The notes under the pieces were generated by a model. That model was not told the origin of the DNA. It saw nothing but the letters and a program-made list of their open reading frames with translations, and made no database searches. Below are positions 7,445 to 15,797 of a stretch of DNA of 22,748 bases, piece by piece. The stretch spans positions 1-22,748 of the forward strand of contig CAZOIK010000291.1 of NCBI GenBank assembly GCA_964579765.1. The letters run 5' to 3'. Within the stretch, counting starts at the first letter, position 1. Every line of letters begins with the position of its first letter. The DNA is from DATNBT01 sp964579765. GTDB lineage: Bacteria > Acidobacteriota > Vicinamibacteria > Vicinamibacterales > CAVVIG01. Position numbers and translations under genes: made by a program.

Positions 7445-7646
7445 GCGCCCAGACGGCCAGGGCAATCAGCGCAAACGGCATCAGCGGCATGAGCACCGCC
7501 GTCACCACGCCGAACACCGCCAGCAGAACGGCGCCCGCGACGATCAGCAGGACGAGCGGCAGCATCAGCATGCCGAACACCAGCCGGAATACGAAACGCA
7601 GGATGTAGAACGGAAGCAGGAACGGGAAGAACAGGAGACAGAACAT
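7404..7646 (-). CDS. Small hydrophobic membrane protein, unknown function
   Basis: An 80-residue, almost wholly hydrophobic protein. Two or three membrane helices fill residues 1-68 (MFCLLFFPFLLPFYILRF at the start, then LMLPLVLLIVAGAVLLAVFG and VLMPLMPFALIALAVWAL). A short polar tail (TRHSRAASAYPS) follows. An AAGGG stretch just upstream of the ATG on the coding strand can act as ribosome-binding site. It begins 4 nt after the stop of the upstream small TM gene, so the two form one unit. Its last 41 nt lie antisense inside the ATP-grasp gene. I do not recognise a family. Extreme hydrophobicity and the tight spacing favour a real gene. Confidence 0.55.
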   Translation of the reverse strand: MFCLLFFPFLLPFYILRFVFRLVFGMLMLPLVLLIVAGAVLLAVFGVVTAVLMPLMPFALIALAVWALTRHSRAASAYPS

Positions 7647-7650
7647 GCCC

Positions 7651-7920
7651 TTATTTACGGGCGGCCGCCTCCAGGAGTTCCGGCGCCTTGAGCTGGTCGG
7701 CCGGTCCGCGCGGTGCCGTCGGCGCCAGGTATTCGACCGGCTGGTGCGTGACTCGCTCGTCCAGGCTCTTGACGACCATGGCGTCGCCGGCCGTCTTCTT
7801 CAGCTTCGTGAAACCGACGACGACGCAGAACCCGATGAACAGAACGAGCACGAACACGGCGCTCGAGGTGAGCCCTTCGACGGCGCCGATCACCAGCTGC
7901 TGGATGTCTGCCGCGCTCAT
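7651..7920 (-). CDS. Small single-pass membrane protein, unknown function
   Basis: An 89-residue protein with one strong transmembrane helix at about 21-41 (SAVFVLVLFIGFCVVVGFT). A basic/polar cytoplasmic-type segment (KLKKTAGDAMVVKSLDER) and a Pro/Ala-rich tail follow. There is no cleavable signal. Its ATG overlaps the TGA of the omega-like gene as ATGA, and its stop is 4 nt from the next small gene, so it is the middle cistron of a three-gene minus-strand unit. I do not recognise a family. It could anchor or modulate a membrane complex, but nothing in the sequence shows which. Confidence 0.6.
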   Translation of the reverse strand: MSAADIQQLVIGAVEGLTSSAVFVLVLFIGFCVVVGFTKLKKTAGDAMVVKSLDERVTHQPVEYLAPTAPRGPADQLKAPELLEAAARK

Positions 7921-8207
7921 GCGCCCTCGCCCGCCGGCTTGGGCTCCGGCACGTCGTACATCACCAGGCCGCGTCGGACCTCTTCCATCGCCAGACGTTC
8001 GGCCTTGTGCGGCAGCGGCGGGCCATCTTCTGAAAGAATCCGCAACCGAGCGCCGCGGCGAAGCTGCTTGGCACGCAACGCGGCCACGTCCACGAACAGG
8101 AAACGGCTCTGAATCGGCGGAACAGGTTCGGTGGGGATGAGCGGCGCCGGCGGCTCCGGCGGCTCGGGAACTGCTACGGCTTCAATCGGTTCGTCCATAC
8201 CGGGCAT
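7917..8207 (-). CDS. rpoZ: Probable RNA polymerase omega subunit with Pro-rich N-terminal extension
   Basis: A protein of about 96 residues. The core SRFLFVDVAALRAKQLRRGA, a short Pro-containing linker and ERLAMEEVRRGLVMY align by eye with omega/Rpb6: an N/S-R-F opening, helix 'AARRARQ', then 'T/A-IAL-x-EI-x-x-G'. Omega binds around the beta' C-terminus and aids polymerase assembly. The N-terminal 30 residues are unusual, dominated by Pro and Glu (VPEPPEPPAPLIPTEPVPP). Starts at 8219, 8207 and 8198 are all possible (three nearby ATGs, none with a good Shine-Dalgarno); 8207 is taken as the middle choice. Usually rpoZ lies beside gmk, but here it precedes two small membrane-protein genes with an ATGA overlap. 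The alternative is an unrelated small regulator. Confidence 0.65.
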   Translation of the reverse strand: MPGMDEPIEAVAVPEPPEPPAPLIPTEPVPPIQSRFLFVDVAALRAKQLRRGARLRILSEDGPPLPHKAERLAMEEVRRGLVMYDVPEPKPAGEGA

Positions 8208-8240
8208 AGAGCCTAACATGCGGGCATGAGGAGCGGGAAG

Positions 8241-8257
8241 GGCAGCTGGTCGCTGCC
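8241..8257. other. Short hairpin in the hsp20-rpoZ gap
   Basis: GGCAGC-TGGTC-GCTGCC forms a perfect 6-bp stem with a 5-nt loop in the 92-bp gap (8208-8299) after the hsp20 stop. Weaker complementary GGAAGG/CCTTCC arms flank it. No U-tract follows on the minus strand, so intrinsic termination of dnaK-hsp20 is doubtful. It may stabilise the 3' end or be chance. The rest of the gap shows nothing recognisable. Confidence 0.25.
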
Positions 8258-8299
8258 TGTCCCGCCCCTTCCAGCCCGACTCGCTTGCCGCCGCGATCA

Positions 8300-8692
8300 C
8301 TAGGCGGCGACGTCAACCTTGATCTGCCGGGGCTTGGCTTCCTCGCGAAGCGGGAGCCGCACGGTCAGGACGCCGTTGCGGTACTCGGCCGATACCCGGC
8401 TCGAATCGACCGTCCGCGGCAGCGAAAACGAGCGGCTGAACGCCCCATAGCGGCGTTCGACGTGATGGAACTGCTCCTCCCTCACCTCGTCGCTCAGCTT
8501 CTTCTCGCCCTTGATCGTCAGCACGAAGTTCTCGACCGTGACGTCGATCGCCTCGCGTGTCATGTCGGGCAGCTCGGCCTTGAGGACGAGCTCGTGATCG
8601 CCCGTCTGGAAGATGTCCACCGGAGGCACCCAGGTCGGAGAACCTGAGCTGAACCCGAAGTCGCGAAATGGATCCCAACGCACGATAGTCAT
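8300..8692 (-). CDS. Hsp20/alpha-crystallin small heat shock protein
   Basis: A 130-residue protein starting MTIVRWDPFRDF, the usual class A bacterial small-Hsp opening. An alpha-crystallin domain spans about residues 22-122, with PPVDIFQTGDHELVLKAELP, the RYGAFSRSFSLPRTVD block and the conserved A-x-x-x-N-G-V-L hallmark (AEYRNGVLTVRLP). The C-terminal anchoring segment is short (RQIKVDVAA). It is an ATP-independent holdase that keeps unfolding clients soluble for DnaK. A strong Shine-Dalgarno (AGGAGG, 8 nt before the ATG) lies in the 21-nt gap after the dnaK stop, so it is the second gene of a dnaK-hsp20 operon. This is one of the few genes here with a textbook ribosome-binding site, fitting high expression. 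Confidence 0.95.
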   Translation of the reverse strand: MTIVRWDPFRDFGFSSGSPTWVPPVDIFQTGDHELVLKAELPDMTREAIDVTVENFVLTIKGEKKLSDEVREEQFHHVERRYGAFSRSFSLPRTVDSSRVSAEYRNGVLTVRLPLREEAKPRQIKVDVAA

Positions 8693-8713
8693 GATTGCTT
8701 CCTCCTCGATGTG

Positions 8714-10588
<1,875 letters not shown>

Positions 10589-10601
10589 ATACAGAGTCCC
10601 C

Positions 10602-10616
10602 CAGTTCGATGAACTG
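10602..10616. promoter_or_regulatory. Palindrome in the dnaK leader (possible operator or hairpin)
   Basis: CAGTTC-GAT-GAACTG is a perfect inverted repeat with 6-bp arms and a 3-nt centre. It lies at and just after the predicted dnaK transcription start, before the Shine-Dalgarno. It is not CIRCE (TTAGCACTC-N9-GAGTGCTAA), which is absent. It could be an operator for an unknown repressor, or an RNA hairpin that affects translation with temperature. Function is inference. Confidence 0.4.
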
Positions 10617-10621
10617 CTTGC

Positions 10622-10650
10622 AGTATCGGTCATAAGTGCGTGTCTGTCAA
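10622..10650 (-). promoter_or_regulatory. Sigma-70-type promoter of dnaK-hsp20
   Basis: On the minus strand the sequence reads TTGACA (10650-10645), a 17-nt spacer, then GATACT (10627-10622). That is a perfect -35, optimal spacing and a good -10. Transcription would start near 10615, giving a leader of about 27 nt before the dnaK ATG. No sigma-32-like CTTGAA/CCCCAT pair and no CIRCE are seen, so heat control, if any, should work by another route. Confidence 0.75.
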
Positions 10651-10700
10651 GCATGTTTTATTAGTAATATACACTCACATTATTGCCTCCGAATCCGCGC

Positions 10701-10706
10701 TACACT
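10701..10706 (+). promoter_or_regulatory. Candidate -10 for the ymdB-nadK operon
   Basis: TACACT lies 19 nt upstream of the ymdB ATG, on the plus strand of the 137-bp divergent region shared with dnaK. There is no clear -35 at 16-18 bp. An alternative A/T-rich tract (AGTAATATACAC, about 10663-10674) lies further upstream. The call rests on composition and position. Confidence 0.35.
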
Positions 10707-10725
10707 CGGTAAGTCCTTCCGGCTC

Positions 10726-11556
10726 ATGCGAATCCTCTTCATCGGCGACATTGTCGGACGTCCGGGGCGCCAGCTCGTCAAGACCGGGCTTCAGGCCCTC
10801 ATCAGCCGGCACGCCATCGACCTCGTCATTGCGAACGCCGAGAACGCCGCCGCCGGCTTCGGCATCACCCGCGAGATTGGGGACGAGCTGCTCGATCTCG
10901 GCGTGGACGTGATGACGTCTGGCAACCACATCTGGGACAAGCGCGAAGCGCTCGACTACATCGGCGCAGAACCGCGGCTCCTCCGCCCGGCCAACTACCC
11001 CGCCGGCGCGCCCGGCAACGGCAGCTATCTGGCGCGCACCCGCGACGGCGTCAGCGTCGGCGTCGTGAACGTCATGGGACGCGTGTTCATGCTGAACATC
11101 GACGACCCGTTCTCCGTCGTGAGGCGCGAGGTCGAGACCCTGCGCCAGCGCGCGCGCGTCGTCTTCGTGGACTTCCACGCCGAAGCGACGTCAGAGAAGA
11201 TGGCGATGGGCTGGCACCTCGACGGGATCGTGACGGCCGTCGTGGGCACGCACACGCACGTGCAGACCGCCGACGAGCGGATCCTGCCCAAGGGCACGGC
11301 TTACCTCACTGACGTCGGCATGACCGGACCGCACGACTCGATCATCGGCGTCGAGATCGAGCCCGCGCTCAACCGATTCCTAACCGCGCTGCCGAGCCGG
11401 TTCGAGACCGCGTCGGGGAATCCGCGGCTCAATGCCGTGGTCGTCGAGGCGGACGAGACGACGGGCCTCGCGACAGATATCGAGCGACTGAGTTACAGTC
11501 ACGACGAACTCGCGGACCTGTCCGAAGATGAGCGACCTGTTCGATCTTCCGTTTGA
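10726..11556 (+). CDS. ymdB: YmdB-family calcineurin-like metallophosphoesterase
   Basis: A 276-residue protein starting MRILFIGDIVGRPGR. The binuclear-metal ligands of the YmdB/TIGR00282 family are all visible: D8, E39 and N40 (NAENAAAG), N67 and H68 (TSGNHIWD), H151 (VDFHAEATSEK), H176 and H178 (VGTHTHVQT). LPKGTAYLTDVGMTGP is a typical late block. The Bacillus homologue is a cyclic-nucleotide phosphodiesterase affecting RNA turnover and biofilm behaviour; the role here is inferred. ATG 10726 matches the family start, while upstream in-frame codons belong to the promoter region. The last 29 nt overlap the start of xseA, the head of a six-gene plus-strand operon. Confidence 0.93.
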   Translation: MRILFIGDIVGRPGRQLVKTGLQALISRHAIDLVIANAENAAAGFGITREIGDELLDLGVDVMTSGNHIWDKREALDYIGAEPRLLRPANYPAGAPGNGSYLARTRDGVSVGVVNVMGRVFMLNIDDPFSVVRREVETLRQRARVVFVDFHAEATSEKMAMGWHLDGIVTAVVGTHTHVQTADERILPKGTAYLTDVGMTGPHDSIIGVEIEPALNRFLTALPSRFETASGNPRLNAVVVEADETTGLATDIERLSYSHDELADLSEDERPVRSSV

Positions 11557-12934
11557 AGACGAGGCCGGAGATACAGCCGCAACGCCTGTGCCGGAGGCCC
11601 CCGCGGTCCGAAGGGTCTTCACCGTCACCGAACTGACCGTCCGCGTGCGCGACCTGCTCGAGGACCGCTTCTTCGAGGTGTGGGTCGAAGGCGAGCTGTC
11701 CGGTGTCCGGCTGTGGAATACGGGACATCTTTACTTCACGCTGAAGGACTCCTCGTCGCTGCTGAAGGGCCTGATGTTCCGTTCGGCCCTTCGCTATCTG
11801 AAGTTCAAGCCCGCCGACGGCATGCGCGTCGTCGCGCGCGGCAAGATTTCGGTCTACGAGCCCAAGGGCGAGTATCAGATCGTCTGCGAGCACCTCGAGC
11901 CGCAGGGACTCGGAGCGCTGCAGCTGGCCCTCGAGCAGTTGAAGAAGCGACTGCAGGCGGAAGGGCTGTTCGACACGGCGCGCAAGCGGCCGCTGCCCGC
12001 CCTGCCTCGCAAGATCGGCATCGTCACGTCGCTCGACGGCGCGGCCATCCGCGACATCGTCAAGGTGCTGCGGCGCCGCTATCGCAATGCGCACCTCGTC
12101 ATCCGGCCGACTCGCGTCCAGGGCGAGGGCGCCGCCGCGGATATCGCGCACGGCTTGCGTGCGATCGTCAAGGTGCCGCAGGTGGACGTCGTCATCGTCG
12201 GACGCGGCGGCGGATCGCTCGAAGACCTCTGGGCATTCAACGAGGAGCCCGTCGCGCGCGCGATCGCGATCTCGCCGATTCCAGTCATCTCCGCCGTCGG
12301 GCACGAAAGCGACGTGACGATTGCCGACCTCGTCGCCGACGTCCGGGCGCCCACGCCCTCGGCCGCGGCCGAACTCGTCGTCGCGCGCAAGGACGAATTC
12401 ACCGGCCGGATCGACCGGCTCCACGAGCGGCTCGTGTCGTGCGCGCACTCGCGCGTGCAGCGCCTGAGTCGCCGCGTGCACGAGCTCACGGGCCGCCGCG
12501 CCATGGCGGGCTATGCGACGCGGCTCGCGATGACCCAGCGGCGGACCGACGAGCTCACGCGCGCGATGAGCGACGCGCTGCGCGCAGCGTTCGCGGCCCG
12601 CATGCGCCGCCTGCAGGGACTCAATCGGCGGATCGAGGCGTTCGATCCTGGGCGCCGACTCGCCCGCAATCGCACGGCGCTCGTCGCGGCGGACGGACGG
12701 CTGCGCCAGACGATGACGGCGCGCACGCACCAATCACGCGCCAGCCTCGGCACGCTCGCCGCGCGGCTCGACACGCTCAGCCCGCTCTCGGTGCTGGCAC
12801 GCGGCTACGCGGTCTGCTGGAACGAGGACAGGACGCGCGTCATCCGAGCCGCCGCCGACGTGCGAAAGGGTGACGTCGTGCACATCCGGTTGAGCCGCGG
12901 TGAAATTGACGCTAAGGTGTCGGGAACCGAATGA
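11528..12934 (+). CDS. xseA: Exodeoxyribonuclease VII large subunit
   Basis: A 468-residue protein. After a short acidic N-terminus there is an OB-fold DNA-binding domain (about 30-130; FTVTELTVRVRDLLE, VEGELSGVRLWNTGHLYFTL). The catalytic region follows, with KIGIVTSLDGAAIRDI, VIVGRGGGSLEDLWAFNEE and ISAVGHESDVTIADLVAD, then a long Arg-rich helical region and a C-terminal domain containing LSVLARGYAVCW. It degrades single-stranded DNA from both ends when complexed with many XseB copies. The start at 11528 lies inside ymdB (29-nt overlap), and the stop overlaps xseB by 4 nt. Length and motifs are normal. Confidence 0.97.
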   Translation: MSDLFDLPFEDEAGDTAATPVPEAPAVRRVFTVTELTVRVRDLLEDRFFEVWVEGELSGVRLWNTGHLYFTLKDSSSLLKGLMFRSALRYLKFKPADGMRVVARGKISVYEPKGEYQIVCEHLEPQGLGALQLALEQLKKRLQAEGLFDTARKRPLPALPRKIGIVTSLDGAAIRDIVKVLRRRYRNAHLVIRPTRVQGEGAAADIAHGLRAIVKVPQVDVVIVGRGGGSLEDLWAFNEEPVARAIAISPIPVISAVGHESDVTIADLVADVRAPTPSAAAELVVARKDEFTGRIDRLHERLVSCAHSRVQRLSRRVHELTGRRAMAGYATRLAMTQRRTDELTRAMSDALRAAFAARMRRLQGLNRRIEAFDPGRRLARNRTALVAADGRLRQTMTARTHQSRASLGTLAARLDTLSPLSVLARGYAVCWNEDRTRVIRAAADVRKGDVVHIRLSRGEIDAKVSGTE

Positions 12935-13182
12935 GCGACAAGTCTCCCGTCAAAGACTTCGAATCAGCGATCGCCGAGCTCGAGGCGATTGTCAGAAAGC
13001 TCGAGGAGGGCGGCGATCTGCCGCTCGAGCAGTCGCTCGAGCTCTATGCTCGCGGCGTCGAGCTGTCCAAGTTCTGTCACGCGCGGCTCGAAGACGCCGA
13101 GCGGCGAATCGAGCTGCTCAACGAGCGCGGTGAGCTCCGGCCGGCACCCGCCGGACTGTCGGGCGACGAACCCGACCGTTGA
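12931..13182 (+). CDS. xseB: Exodeoxyribonuclease VII small subunit
   Basis: An 83-residue protein with the canonical helical-hairpin pattern: FESAIAELEAIVRKLEEG, LPLEQSLELYARGVELSKFC and LEDAERRIELL. It packs on the XseA coiled-coil region to form exonuclease VII. The ATG overlaps the xseA stop as ATGA, giving coupled synthesis suited to a multi-copy small subunit. Length is typical. Confidence 0.97.
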   Translation: MSDKSPVKDFESAIAELEAIVRKLEEGGDLPLEQSLELYARGVELSKFCHARLEDAERRIELLNERGELRPAPAGLSGDEPDR

Positions 13183-13189
13183 TCGCCTC

Positions 13190-14146
13190 GTGACCTCCGC
13201 CCCCACGCCCGACGCTCTCGACGGCTTTCTGGCTCGTGTCCGGACGCGCGTGGGGGAGGCGCTCGAGCGCTTCCTGCCGTCGCCGCCCGACTGCCCGCCG
13301 CTCGTGAGTGAGGCCATGCGCTACAGCGTGTTTGCCGGAGGCAAGCGCCTGCGCCCCGTGCTGACGCTGGCGGCGGCGGATGCCGTCGCGCGCGCCGGCG
13401 CGGAGCCGCTCGACGCCGCGTTCGAACTCGCGCTGCCGGCCGCCTGCGCGATCGAACTGGTTCACACCTACTCGCTGATTCACGACGACCTGCCGGCCAT
13501 GGACAACGACACGCTGCGGCGCGGACGGCCGACGCTGCACGTCGTGTACGGCGACGGCATCGCCATTTTGGCGGGCGACGGCCTGCAGGCCGAGGCATTC
13601 TCGCTGCTCGCGCGCGAACCCGAAACCGCGGACGCCGCCATCACGCAGCGGAAGCTCCTCGCCGTCGCCGTGATCGCGCGTGCGGCGGGATCGGTCGGCA
13701 TGGTCGGCGGCCAGGCCCTCGATCTCCAGGCGGCCGGCCAGGCCCCCGGTCATGCGCTCACGCTCGATGCCGACGGCCTGCAGCGCATGCACGCGAAGAA
13801 GACCGGCGCGATCATCCGCGCCGCTGCGGTCAGCGGCGCCGTCATGGCCGGCGGCGACGATGCGCACGTGGCGGCGATCGATCGCTTCGCCGCCGAGATC
13901 GGCCTCGCGTTCCAGATCGTTGACGACATCCTCGACGTCGAAGGCAGCGCCGCCGAACTCGGCAAGACCGCAGGCAAGGACGCCGCGAGCACGAAGCCGA
14001 CGTATCCGGCGCTCTTCGGCCTCGATCGCTCGCGCGCGCTGGCCGCCGAGTGCCTCGCCCGCGCCCGCGACACGCTGCGCGCCGCCGCGCTCGACGATGG
14101 CTGGCTCGTGCCGATTGCGGAGTGGGTGGTGTCGCGCAAGTCCTGA
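13190..14146 (+). CDS. ispA: Polyprenyl synthase (farnesyl/geranylgeranyl diphosphate synthase, IspA type)
   Basis: A 318-residue all-alpha prenyltransferase. GGKRLRP (50-56) binds the diphosphate of IPP. The first Asp-rich motif is DDLPAMD (99-105), with the four-residue insert of bacterial type II enzymes, preceded by HTYSLIH as in E. coli IspA. The second is DDILD (245-249), and the KKTG motif is at 203-206. It condenses IPP with DMAPP/GPP in the cytoplasm; whether it stops at C15 or C20 cannot be read with confidence. The GTG at 13190, 8 nt after the xseB stop, is the only suitable start. The stop overlaps the tlyA start by one base (TGATG). The dxs gene often found next in this cluster is absent. 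Confidence 0.93.
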   Translation: MTSAPTPDALDGFLARVRTRVGEALERFLPSPPDCPPLVSEAMRYSVFAGGKRLRPVLTLAAADAVARAGAEPLDAAFELALPAACAIELVHTYSLIHDDLPAMDNDTLRRGRPTLHVVYGDGIAILAGDGLQAEAFSLLAREPETADAAITQRKLLAVAVIARAAGSVGMVGGQALDLQAAGQAPGHALTLDADGLQRMHAKKTGAIIRAAAVSGAVMAGGDDAHVAAIDRFAAEIGLAFQIVDDILDVEGSAAELGKTAGKDAASTKPTYPALFGLDRSRALAAECLARARDTLRAAALDDGWLVPIAEWVVSRKS

Positions 14147-14898
14147 TGCCGAAGAAGATCCGTCTGGACGTCGCGCTCGTCGAACGCGGACTCGCGGCGT
14201 CGCGCGAGCGCGCGCGGGCGCTCATCATGGCCGGACAGGTGCGCGTCAACGGCCAGGTGACCTCGAAGGCCGGCGCGGAGATTGCCGGCGACGCGGAGAT
14301 CGCGCTCGAGACGCCGGATCATCCGTACGTCTCGCGCGGCGGTGTGAAATTGGCCCACGCGCTCGACGACTTCGGGATCGATCCCGCAGGGCGACGCGCT
14401 CTCGACGTCGGCGCCTCGACCGGTGGCTTCACCGACGTCCTCCTGCGGCGCGGAGCGGCCAGCGTCATCGCGCTCGACGTAGGCCACGGTCAGCTGGAGT
14501 GGAAGCTGCGCACCGATCCGCGCGTCGAGGTGCATGAAGGCGTCAACGCTCGCTCGTTGACGGCGGCCGACGTTCCCCATCCGATCGATCTCGTCGTCAT
14601 CGACGTGTCGTTCATCTCGCTTGGCCACATTCTGCCGGCGCTTCCGCCGTTCCTGACCGGCGGCGCGGACGTCGTCGCGCTCGTGAAACCGCAGTTCGAA
14701 GCCGGCCGCGACGAGGTCGGCAAGCACGGGCTCGTCACCGATCCAGCGGTGCATGCGGCGGTGATCACCCGGGTGACGGCGCAGGCCGAGGCCGTCGGCT
14801 TGCGGCGGGTCGGAATGGCGCCGTCGGCGATCACTGGTGCGACCGGCAATCAGGAGTTCTTTCTGCACTTCAGGAAGAGCACAGGGCAGAGGGCATAG
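14146..14898 (+). CDS. tlyA: TlyA-family rRNA 2'-O-methyltransferase (S4 + RrmJ/FtsJ-like domains)
   Basis: A 250-residue protein. An S4 RNA-binding domain (about 4-64) contains RLDVALVERGLA and RARALIMAGQVRVNG, followed by the linker YVSRGGVKLAHAL. The methyltransferase domain has SAM motif I LDVGASTGGFTDVLL, VIDVSFISL (catalytic Asp) and LVKPQFE (catalytic Lys). The end, TGATGNQEFFLHFR, is also typical. The mycobacterial enzyme methylates 16S and 23S rRNA cytidines and affects capreomycin sensitivity; the 'haemolysin A' label for such proteins is historical. It is translationally coupled to ispA and followed 17 nt later by nadK. Confidence 0.95.
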   Translation: MPKKIRLDVALVERGLAASRERARALIMAGQVRVNGQVTSKAGAEIAGDAEIALETPDHPYVSRGGVKLAHALDDFGIDPAGRRALDVGASTGGFTDVLLRRGAASVIALDVGHGQLEWKLRTDPRVEVHEGVNARSLTAADVPHPIDLVVIDVSFISLGHILPALPPFLTGGADVVALVKPQFEAGRDEVGKHGLVTDPAVHAAVITRVTAQAEAVGLRRVGMAPSAITGATGNQEFFLHFRKSTGQRA

Positions 14899-14900
14899 GG

Positions 14901-14906
14901 CATAAT
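14901..14906 (+). promoter_or_regulatory. Candidate internal -10 for nadK
   Basis: CATAAT sits in the 17-nt tlyA-nadK gap and ends 9 nt before the nadK ATG. There is no Shine-Dalgarno between them. The geometry is similar to the elements at 1134-1140 and 3633-3638, and an internal near-leaderless promoter is possible. Confidence 0.3.
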
Positions 14907-14915
14907 CGCGGGCGG

Positions 14916-15797
14916 ATGTCGATCAAATCTGTGGGGATCGTCGCGAAGTCGCGGCTGCAGGCGGCGACACGGCACCTGGTCGATGTCGAGCGCTGGCTGG
15001 CCGGCCGCGGCGTTGACGCGATCTTCGAGACGGCGACGGCGGCGCTCATGCCGCACGACAATGGGCGCCGCGTCCTCGACAAGCAGCCGCTCGTCCGAGA
15101 AGTGGGCCTGATGCTCGTGCTCGGCGGCGACGGCACGCTGCTCAGCATGGCGGACTGCATCGGCCGCGCGGGCGTGAACGTCCCGATCCTCGGCGTCAAC
15201 TTCGGCAGCCTGGGGTTTCTCACCGAGGTCACGCTGCCGGAACTGTATCCGGCGCTGGAGGCGGCGCTGGCAGGACGCGCCAACATCGAAGATCGCCTGA
15301 TGCTGCGCTCGACCGTCACGCGCGCGACGGGTGCGCCGTCTACCGAAATCGCCGTCAACGACGTCGTCGTCAACAAGGGGGCACGCTCGCGGCTCATCGA
15401 GCTGTCGATCTCCGTCAGCGACGGCCTGGTGACGACGGTGCGGGCGGACGGCCTGATTATCGCCACGCCGACAGGATCGACGGCGTACAACCTCGCGGCC
15501 GGCGGACCGATCGTCCAGCCGAGCGTCGATGCGATCGTGCTGACGCCCATCGCGCCCCACACGCTGACGAACCGGCCCATCGTGATTCCCTCGTCGTCGT
15601 CCGTACGCGTGGCGCCGGTGATGCTCAGCGAGCGCGATGAGGTGTTCGTGACCTTCGACGGACAGGCCGACTGCCAGCTGCACGCCGGCGACGAGATCAC
15701 CGTCTGCCGCGCGAGCGACCCGATGCGGCTCGTCCGCCCGGCGACGCGGAGCTACTTCGAGGTGCTGCGCGAGAAGCTGAACTGGGGGAAGCGCTGA
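14916..15797 (+). CDS. nadK: NAD kinase
   Basis: A 293-residue ATP-NAD kinase. The GGDGT motif is at residues 70-74 (LVLGGDGTLLSMA), the second Gly-rich stretch is GVNFGSLGFLTE (93-104), the NDVVVNKG block is at 148-155, and the NAD-site motif TPTGSTAYNLAAGGPI follows. It phosphorylates NAD to NADP in the cytoplasm. It is the last gene of the ymdB-nadK unit. No ribosome-binding site is seen. The final 101 nt overlap the convergent mltG gene on the other strand; the nadK C-terminus in the overlap (SYFEVLREKLNWGKR) is normal for the family, so nadK is probably the older owner of this sequence. Confidence 0.96.
   Translation: MSIKSVGIVAKSRLQAATRHLVDVERWLAGRGVDAIFETATAALMPHDNGRRVLDKQPLVREVGLMLVLGGDGTLLSMADCIGRAGVNVPILGVNFGSLGFLTEVTLPELYPALEAALAGRANIEDRLMLRSTVTRATGAPSTEIAVNDVVVNKGARSRLIELSISVSDGLVTTVRADGLIIATPTGSTAYNLAAGGPIVQPSVDAIVLTPIAPHTLTNRPIVIPSSSSVRVAPVMLSERDEVFVTFDGQADCQLHAGDEITVCRASDPMRLVRPATRSYFEVLREKLNWGKR

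Noticed and set aside
8241..8257. Intrinsic terminator for dnaK-hsp20
   Set aside because: The hairpin exists but no U-tract follows on the minus strand, so it is only listed as a hairpin of unknown role.
10589..10654. N-terminal extension of dnaK from an upstream ATG at 10654
   Set aside because: The extension lies across the predicted promoter and leader, and Hsp70 homology starts at the ATG at 10588.
10589..10725. CIRCE or sigma-32 heat-shock element upstream of dnaK
   Set aside because: Neither TTAGCACTC/GAGTGCTAA nor a CTTGAA/CCCCAT pair is present on either strand.
11429..12733. 434-codon minus-strand open frame opposite xseA
   Set aside because: A shadow frame; xseA on the plus strand has all family motifs and correct operon overlaps.
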